Shown: positions 57,788-64,000 of the stretch, piece by piece
Layout: each line of letters begins with the position of its first letter
Position numbering within the stretch: the stretch's first letter is position 1
Origin: Manduca sexta
Taxonomy: Eukaryota; Arthropoda; Insecta; Lepidoptera; Sphingidae
DNA: 64,000 bases
Reading direction: 5' to 3'
NCBI RefSeq assembly: GCF_014839805.1
Contig: NC_051134.1
Location: forward strand, 6,293,170 to 6,357,169
Notes under the pieces: model-generated
Seen by the model: only the letters and a program-made list of their open reading frames with translations
The model's database searches: none
What the model was told of the DNA's origin: nothing
Program-made: the position numbers and the translations under genes

Positions 57788-60601
57788 TCTCTTCCTAAAG
57801 CCAATGTGATATTTACTGTCGGATGTTGTACCTTTTATAACTCGCTGTATAATATTTACTGCCCAGTACTATAGAAAGGTTAATTTCTGTAACTTTTCCT
57901 GTCCATAAAAGCTTAAAGAAATTAGATTATCCAATCTTAATCACTGTACAACAGAATCTCGGCCGCAGCCATTACTTTTGGATTTATATCTATTTGATGT
58001 GTAAACATGGTTGAATAAGGGCTACAAATTGGGGGATTCGACACAAAAACGTCGGCTTGTGGACTATTATCGTAAATAGTTTCGTCAAGAACCGATTTGG
58101 GTATAATACTAGCTGTTGTTTGTGGCTCTGCTTGTTTTAAAGCATCTTGGGTAAAAGTTTGGAGTGATGGACTTTTCTGGGCAGAGGTATTATAAATGCT
58201 CTTTGATTGCTTTGATTGTCTACTTTGGAAATTACTTCTAATGAAGTTTCTGGTGTTGTTTGAACACAGACGTATAAAGATAATGGAATAGAATATATCT
58301 CTTATGACGTTAGTTTTAAACTAGGTCGAAGAGCATTATAAATCGGAATTATAGAAGAATTTAAAGACAGCGAAACCTTCATTCTAAATAAATTCATTTT
58401 ATTCGATGTTCTCTGATCTCTTGTAAATAGACGAGTCAACAGTAATCAAAGTTCGTTCAATATTATACATGCGAAATTGTGTTAAAATCGATAAGTAATC
58501 GATATGCCGGCAAAATAAATGTATGTATCCCTACTAGGTCACAACGACGCCCTACGTTTTTATATGCTAACTATCGAAAAAACTTGTTTTTCAATAGATC
58601 TGCAAAAGAATTTAGTGAACTTGTTTACTTTGTTGCACTTGATTTTTTTTACAACAAAGTCGCACATATTAAAATTTGACTACATAAGCAATGGTTCGAG
58701 AACGTGTAAGATTTACATAAAATGATAACGATTTCCTTCTTATATTGAATATATACCTATAAACAATATTGTATACTCTTGCTTTTATATCATAGGTCAC
58801 GAACAAGTTCTCTAAAGACACATAATATAGGTGAAAACGTGTATATGGTGCTTAGTTTTTGTAATTAGATGTAATTAGTCTGTGTTAGTTTTTAAAATAA
58901 AAAAAATATAAACCAGCACCATACAAAAGTTTAAGTAATAAAGTAAAACCAGAAAAAATAGCATCCAATTCACATGCAGAAGTTAACATTCAATATGAGA
59001 GACAATAAATATTCACGACGCGTATATAATTTATATCCACTAAAAATACAGCTAAAAAACTATATTAATAGGAAATTCAAAACGCTGTACGCAAGGGCAA
59101 TAAATAAAGTGAACGTGCATCTGCGTGTTGGTGTTAATGCGCTTTGACACGGCGCGTCGGTGTGTTTATCACGATATTTATGGCGATTTATAGCTTATCG
59201 AACGTCGGTTTACGTTACATACTGTTGTTATTGGCCCCGTTTTGGCCTAAATCTGTTTTATTACATAACTATTGACCAGAACATATAATGTGCCTATTTT
59301 TTCTGTCATTCGAAACCTGTAATGAATTATACCTATATACGTAAACCTTCGTCTTGAACTGCGTCTATAAAAATCTGTTCCATAGTTTTTGAGTTTGTCA
59401 GGCTTTCAGACAGAGAGACTTTGTTTTAAAATGTCATGATTACTATATAGGCAATTATTTCTTACGCGAGTCTAGTTAGATAGGCATTGCACCGTTTATT
59501 TCGTCTTTCAAGCAACATCAAGGACTGTTGACTTCATACCACGTATCAGTCTAAAAAAATAATTAAGTCGCTACTACCACACCCTATACTCTACGTATTT
59601 CAATTCTATTAACCTTTTTGTAACTCTTGTACTAAATCTCAGGGCCTTACCCCTAATACACCGGAAAAGGCTCACAAAACTTGGCACACTTCCTCACTCC
59701 TTCGCTATCGTGGCAGCCCTTATCTAAGGGTTGTTTACGCCTCCGACATCCTGTAATATCCCCTGTAAAAAGTAAATGCTTTTGTTAACTTCTTTAGGGT
59801 TGAAAGGGTTGGTGTCTATTGAGTCAACCCTTCGCGGAGGTTAATGCGAGCCGGTTGTAATTTTCTTGAGGCTTTTTTTAGGAAAGCCTTTGATGTACAT
59901 TAAAGGTGTGATATTCTTTAACACAAGGTTTTTAGACTGGCTTGAAATGGAAGAACTAGCATGGCGAAGATGATTCTCACAATGACTGAAGGCAATATTT
60001 AGACTACTTAGAACTGTAAGACCCAGCATCGGAAAGATTTCACAGTCAAAGCAATATCTCTTTCGCTAGACTTAGTTGAATCATCTATTTTTTTAAGATT
60101 ATAAGAGAAAATACAAAAATAAATTAAATAGAGTTGGTGAATATTGATATATTATAATAGTTGAATAGGCGTTACGTAAAAATGTGTCGTTAAATTAGAT
60201 TCTTACAATCTTAAAAGAAATTTCTAATATTGTAAAAAAATCTGATCTCACCACGAAAGAATTCGAAGAAATTAAAAGCCGATATACTCACGACCTCAAT
60301 TTCAATCTAACGTCAGAGAAATATGTTCAATCAACACGTCGGGTTGTTTGTCATCTGTCCGTCTGTGTAAAACGACTTATTTAATGGATTGTGTTTGCGG
60401 CACTCAAAATTTTTTCCCCGGTTCTTGTTTGACTTTAGCCGGTCTTTAATGAAACTCTGTGTTTGTTTTGGACGCGAAAAACAAAGTGTGCAGCGGAGGG
60501 TTTGTTTATTTTGTTAGGGGAACAGACTTGCGATTTTTTGTAGAGTAGGGATTCGGTTTGCGATTTTTGTGTCAATAACATTTTATTGGCCTCCAATTTT
60601 T
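57788..60601. other. Non-repetitive A+T-rich sequence
   Basis: No gene or recognised repeat. Overlapping frames at 58479-58679 and 58519-58725 occupy the same bases in different phases and are probably random. Confidence 0.5.
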
Positions 60602-60830
60602 TAGGTTTCTCATATGCGAGATTCTATCTTTGTACCTACCTCTGCTATTCTTATTTCTGCCCTGAGTAGTAAGGGTGCAACGATTGCTGATGTTCTTTAT
60701 GTTATGCAGTAAGCACAGTGTACTGCCATGTCTTATTTTTTAGTTGCGTGACTATTTATGGACAGACTTGCTGCTTACCACTGCTCCTGCATTAATAATA
60801 ATAATAAATGAATAAATAAATGTGGAACTT
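60602..60830 (+). mobile_element. Repeat family A, diverged 5' half with TAA/AAAT simple repeat
   Basis: GTTTCTCATATGCGAGATTC, CTATTCTTATTTCTGCCCTG and ACTATTTATGGACAGACTTG echo the order of the family. The middle blocks are lost or unrecognisable. The right edge is a TAATAATAATAA and AATAAATAAATG simple repeat (60791-60822). Confidence 0.45.
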
Positions 60831-61851
60831 CTTATTTTTTGATAATTGAATTAAAAAATAGTAAGTTTTTTACAACTTTTTAAGTGAATAAAGATTCTTA
60901 ACGATTGGCGTTAATTTGGGAGGCTTACATACAGCACTATTGACCGATTATCTGAATTATTTTATTAGTAAATAAAGAAATGTATTTCATAAAACATACG
61001 ACTATTAGTCGGAAGCGTGCAGCGAGCTTTATTCGCGCTAAATTTGTCGGTGTGCAATTGTACTAAGACGCGAGCTCAATCGGTATTTTTATTTCAATGT
61101 TGTTTTTAAACAGTTTTAGTAGAACATAATGTGTGAATGTTCATTACTAAGGTACGGCTAATTAACATTTTTATTTGTTTGTAAGGAATTTCGGCAGCAG
61201 TGTTGTGTTTCACAATGTGGCATATTTACGGGTTATGGCGAGTTAGCAACAATAACTTGAACATATGCATAAGTAAAAAATGGAATGTCGATGTATTTGT
61301 TTTTATAACAGAAAGCAGTAAAATAGCAAGTCAACTCATGATCGCATGAGGAAATTAGTGATTTGGAGACTTTTGATGTATTGAAATTTGGTCTTAGGAA
61401 GGTCATTAGGTGTTTTTTAATCTCACTGTAAGTACTACAAGTAACAAATAACTCCATGACAGTTTTATGTGTGGAAACTTTACTTTAAAGGTTTGTGTGT
61501 AGTTTGTTCAACGATTTGCGCATCTTCTTAGTTTGTAGTATACAGTCTAAAATATACACGAATGTCGCACGTCTACATCATACTAATATAGCCGTCAGAA
61601 CACAATCAATGACTACCAAAATTCGAAGTGGTCTCAAGTACCATAACCCCAAACTTGTAGCAATAAGTTATTTAAGCACACTCGAGCGACATAAAAGTAA
61701 ATAAAAGTAAACGCGCCGCGTCAGTGTTTGAGTAGCGCGCGACGATTCGAGTTGACAACGCGTGCACGGCAGCGGCTTTGTTGACGGCCGCGTTTAGGGC
61801 TGGCAGAAGCGTACATTTTCAGATTTATTACTGTAATCTATATGCAACGTT
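60831..61851. other. Unique sequence with a GC-rich island
   Basis: No gene. A GC-rich block at 61708-61812 (ACGCGCCGCGTCAGTG, GTAGCGCGCGACGATTCGAG, GACAACGCGTGCACGGCAGC) stands out against A/T-rich flanks and is not repeated in the window. It may be promoter-like or conserved non-coding DNA. Confidence 0.4.
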
Positions 61852-61942
61852 GGAGGAAATATCGTCAGGAAATCTGAATACCTGAGAAATTCTCTAAAGG
61901 AATTTTAAGAGTTTGTGAAGTCGACCAATCGGCACTAGCTCA
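61852..61942 (+). mobile_element. SINE family C internal fragment
   Basis: ATATCGTCAGGAAATCTGAA, ACCTGAGAAATTCTCTAAAG and GTGAAGTCGACCAATCGGCA correspond to the middle of the full-length copy at 52.7 kb. Head and tail are absent. Confidence 0.65.
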
Positions 61943-62080
61943 GTACGGTACATACCCTGGAAAAATATGGTATGAGGACAAAGCCACGCCATATTAAATA
62001 TTGAGTTGAGAATAATGAGTTCATGTCCTCCTTAAATACGTCAGAGCAGTCGAACCGTAACTAAAATCTTATCTTATTTA

Positions 62081-62384
62081 TCTAACTGTTATAAAAGCAA
62101 AATTTCTAAATATGTTTGTGTGTTTGTTAGAAGTAAATGCAGAAATAGATGAACGGATTTGAATAAAAATTTTCACACGGGTAGACCGTGTCACGGATAA
62201 ACACATAGGCTACATTTTATTCAAACTATTTTCTCCAATAGGAAGTAACGAATTTTATTTGTCTGATATTTTAAATAGGTGGCGCTGGTGTCGTATACGC
62301 GGTACTATAAATCATTCCAGGGTTTTAGGGACTTTTGTAACGGGAAAGGCTTTTCACGCGAATGAAGCCGCGTGCAGCATCTAG
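62081..62384 (+). mobile_element. Helitron-like family G copy, 304 bp, with 6-bp terminal hairpin
   Basis: TC at 62081 follows A. The element opens TCTAACTGTTATAAAAGC and ends CACGCG-AATGAAGC-CGCGTG (stem 62355-62360 with 62369-62374), CAGCAT, CTAG (62381-62384), followed by T. The 6-bp hairpin six bases before CTAG is the clearest 3' hairpin in the family. The interior holds GATGAACGGATTTGAATAAA and ACATAGGCTACATTTTATTC. No coding capacity and no flanking duplication. Confidence 0.75.
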
Positions 62385-62760
62385 TAATTAATGATATACA
62401 ATGTCATTACTAATTAAATATGGAAATTAATTTACGTAGACAATGCTTAAGTGGGATTGAAGTTATAATATATGTAATCTATGATCTAAAACCCAATCAT
62501 CACTTACATAAATTAAAAATGTGATGTTTTGCTAAAAGCATCTTTATGCTCAAAATTATTAATATTATGTTTTTGTGATGAGTGATAATACATTGTAGAC
62601 CTTAGATATACTATACAATTATCCCAGATACATTAAAATGATGAAAAATATTGCGATCTCTTGGATATAGCTGCAGTAGTTATTTAAGACTCTGTTATGG
62701 CAGTTTTTTTTAATAACTCAAGTCGGGTATACAAATATGGACCTCTCATTACATTCAAAA

Positions 62761-62830
62761 TTAGCGTCTGCTCGCGGCTTCGTCCCTATGGGTCAATATC
62801 AGGAGGAAAATATGACCACACGGAACTACT
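62761..62830 (-). mobile_element. Helitron-like family G 3'-end fragment
   Basis: On the minus strand the end reads GGACGAAGCCGCGAGCAGACG and CTAA (62764-62761), followed by T. GACGAAGCCGCGAGC occupies the place of the GC-rich hairpin segment in other copies. The upstream part fades into non-matching sequence, so the left part of the element is lost. Confidence 0.45.
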
Positions 62831-63259
62831 GTAATTTTATGTAAGTGAAAGAATCAACAGAATTTATGCAGTTATAGTTGCAGCGATTAGCGGTTAAACA
62901 AAAAATACTGCCAACGGTCACATATTTAATAGGCACTTGTCCTTATACAAAATACATAGTTTGTTATTTCGATAAAATTACCGCAATAAAGACTATTTTT
63001 CAAAGATAATGTAATACCGCGAAAACAAAAACAGGCCAATTAATATTAATACTTACTGTACCAAACTTAAGATTTTTTTCCCAATGGTTCAACTAAGGTT
63101 GTGTATGTTTATCGATTTTAGTTATTTCGGCAACATCACAATTTTGCGTTTCAAAAGTTGAAGGAAGTGCGGAGGGGTACGCTATTTGATACGTCTGTCC
63201 CCCACCACCTACCAAACTTAGGATTGATACTACTAAATTTTGTTATGTGGGTTTTAATA

Positions 63260-63430
63260 CCCTGGATGTATAAATACGTACGTGGCAGCCCTGCGCACGC
63301 GGCGAGCGGTCGCTAATCAGTCTTCCAGTCAGCTGTGCGATGCTTATCTACTCATTGGCCGCACGGATCGGCGCGACAGTGCCGCCGCGCTGATGCACTG
63401 CTGCTCCCAAATTGTCGAGCTCTAACCGCG
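63260..63430 (+). promoter_or_regulatory. Promoter-like GC island with TATA and initiator-like motifs
   Basis: TATAAATA at 63269-63276 lies at the edge of a GC-rich block (CTGCGCACGCGGCGAGCGGT, GCACGGATCGGCGCGACAGT). TCAGTC at 63317-63322 and TCAGCT at 63329 resemble the arthropod initiator TCAGT. The TATA-to-initiator distance of about 50 bp exceeds the usual 30, so this is not a standard core promoter. No coding exon follows before the window ends. It may be a non-coding first exon of a gene lying to the right. Confidence 0.2.
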
Positions 63431-63708
63431 TTAGCATGCTTTAGGAACAATGTTAATGCATGTAGGTGTAAATGCTGTTAATACAATGCTTATGGAAACA
63501 AGGCTGTGGTCAAAATATAGTTTGAAAAACTAAAAAATGTACCTAGTGTATAAAACAGTTCACTGATAACTAGACTTACTTAAATTATGTCAGTATAGGA
63601 TCCTCATTCATCTGCTCGTTACTGTATGGCATACATGAGCGATACTTGCTTTCTACTTGAGGTTACGAGGTATATTGAATTCCATTTCCAAGACAGACAA
63701 ATCCATAA

Positions 63709-63880
63709 TCTATACAAAGCTGAACACTTTGTTTGTTTGCCTGAACGCGCTAATGTCAGGAACTAAAGAGACTTCGAATTGTTTTTTATTAAAGGAAAGC
63801 TACATTATTCTTGAGTGCTTTAGGCAATTTTTATCCCGGGTAAATATTTTTCATTCGTTCAAACGATAAAAGAAACTACT
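63709..63880 (+). mobile_element. Helitron-like family G copy, 5' part
   Basis: TC at 63709 follows A. The opening TCTATACAAAGCTGAACACT, then TTTGTTTGTTTGCCTGAACG and CGCTAATGTCAGGAACTAAA match the start of the 637-bp copy at 53341. The similarity fades after about 63870, and no GC hairpin with CTAG is seen before 64000. It is truncated or continues beyond the window. Confidence 0.6.
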
Positions 63881-64000
63881 ACTCAAATGATTATCAGCCA
63901 GGTTATCGATTGCTGAACAAAAGCCTCCGCCAGAGATTTCCATATCGACCTGTAGAAAGCTGCATGAATTTAGCGCTTTACTGCGATTTTTGATAATATG

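Larger units (their letters stand above)
62385..63708. other. Unique sequence with a G-family 3' fragment and a promoter-like GC island
   Basis: No gene was recognised. The G fragment near 62761 and the island near 63260 are listed separately. The rest is A/T-rich. Confidence 0.45.

Overview
The window looks like A+T-rich nuclear DNA of an insect, most likely a moth or butterfly. It has no dense bacterial-type coding. It contains interspersed repeats of kinds I associate with lepidopteran genomes: tRNA-headed SINEs, LINE 3' tails ending in short A runs, a Helitron-like family, foldback MITEs and a Penelope-like element. The order is inferred from repeat style and memory of such repeats, not from a marker gene.

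I found no intact host protein-coding gene, rRNA or functional tRNA. The two recognisable coding remnants both belong to retroelements. One is the 3' part of a Penelope-like element ORF with a GIY-YIG endonuclease domain (18157-18963, minus strand). The other is the decayed C-terminal tail of a probable RTE-clade LINE (45528-45720, minus strand). The remaining open frames of 60-146 codons have the size expected by chance or are translations of repeats. The window is therefore probably a large intron or an intergenic interval.

Repeat families, with letters used only here: A, a LINE 3'-tail family (2.1, 2.9, 32.4, 36.1, 57.5 and 60.6 kb). B, a second family of about 245 bp starting GGTAGGATATATTTTATATC (5.6, 5.8, 12.3, 29.5, 43.4, 44.4, 46.2 and 52.1 kb). 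C, a tRNA-derived SINE of about 320 bp (16.3, 22.9, 45.2, 52.5 and 61.9 kb). D, a second tRNA-derived SINE of about 270 bp (10.3, 14.5, 23.8, 29.3, 42.4 and 47.1 kb). E, a SINE with the same head as D but another body (12.5 kb). F, an unclassified repeat of about 330 bp (41.1 and 53.1 kb). G, a Helitron-like family with TC and CTAG/CTAA ends (14.9, 17.7-19.1, 50.8, 53.3, 62.1, 62.8 and 63.7 kb). H, I, J and K, foldback or terminal-inverted-repeat elements. P, Penelope-like termini (17.9-19.0, 26.1 and 33.3 kb).

Several insertions are nested and give a relative order. The Penelope copy lies inside a G element. Another G element interrupts the second F copy, so the two F copies form an empty-site/filled-site pair showing a clean insertion without target duplication. 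A D SINE sits directly upstream of a B copy with a perfect 11-bp duplication.

Between repeats lie non-repetitive stretches with short GC-rich islands (about 1.07, 23.57, 25.2, 26.4, 54.9, 61.7 and 63.3 kb). Some carry clusters of TGACA/TGTCA motifs. These could be conserved non-coding or promoter-like DNA, but that is inference. I did not see a convincing new multi-gene system. The observations most worth testing are the hammerhead-ribozyme-like core in the Penelope termini, the solo Penelope hairpin with a 13-bp duplication, and the structure of family G.
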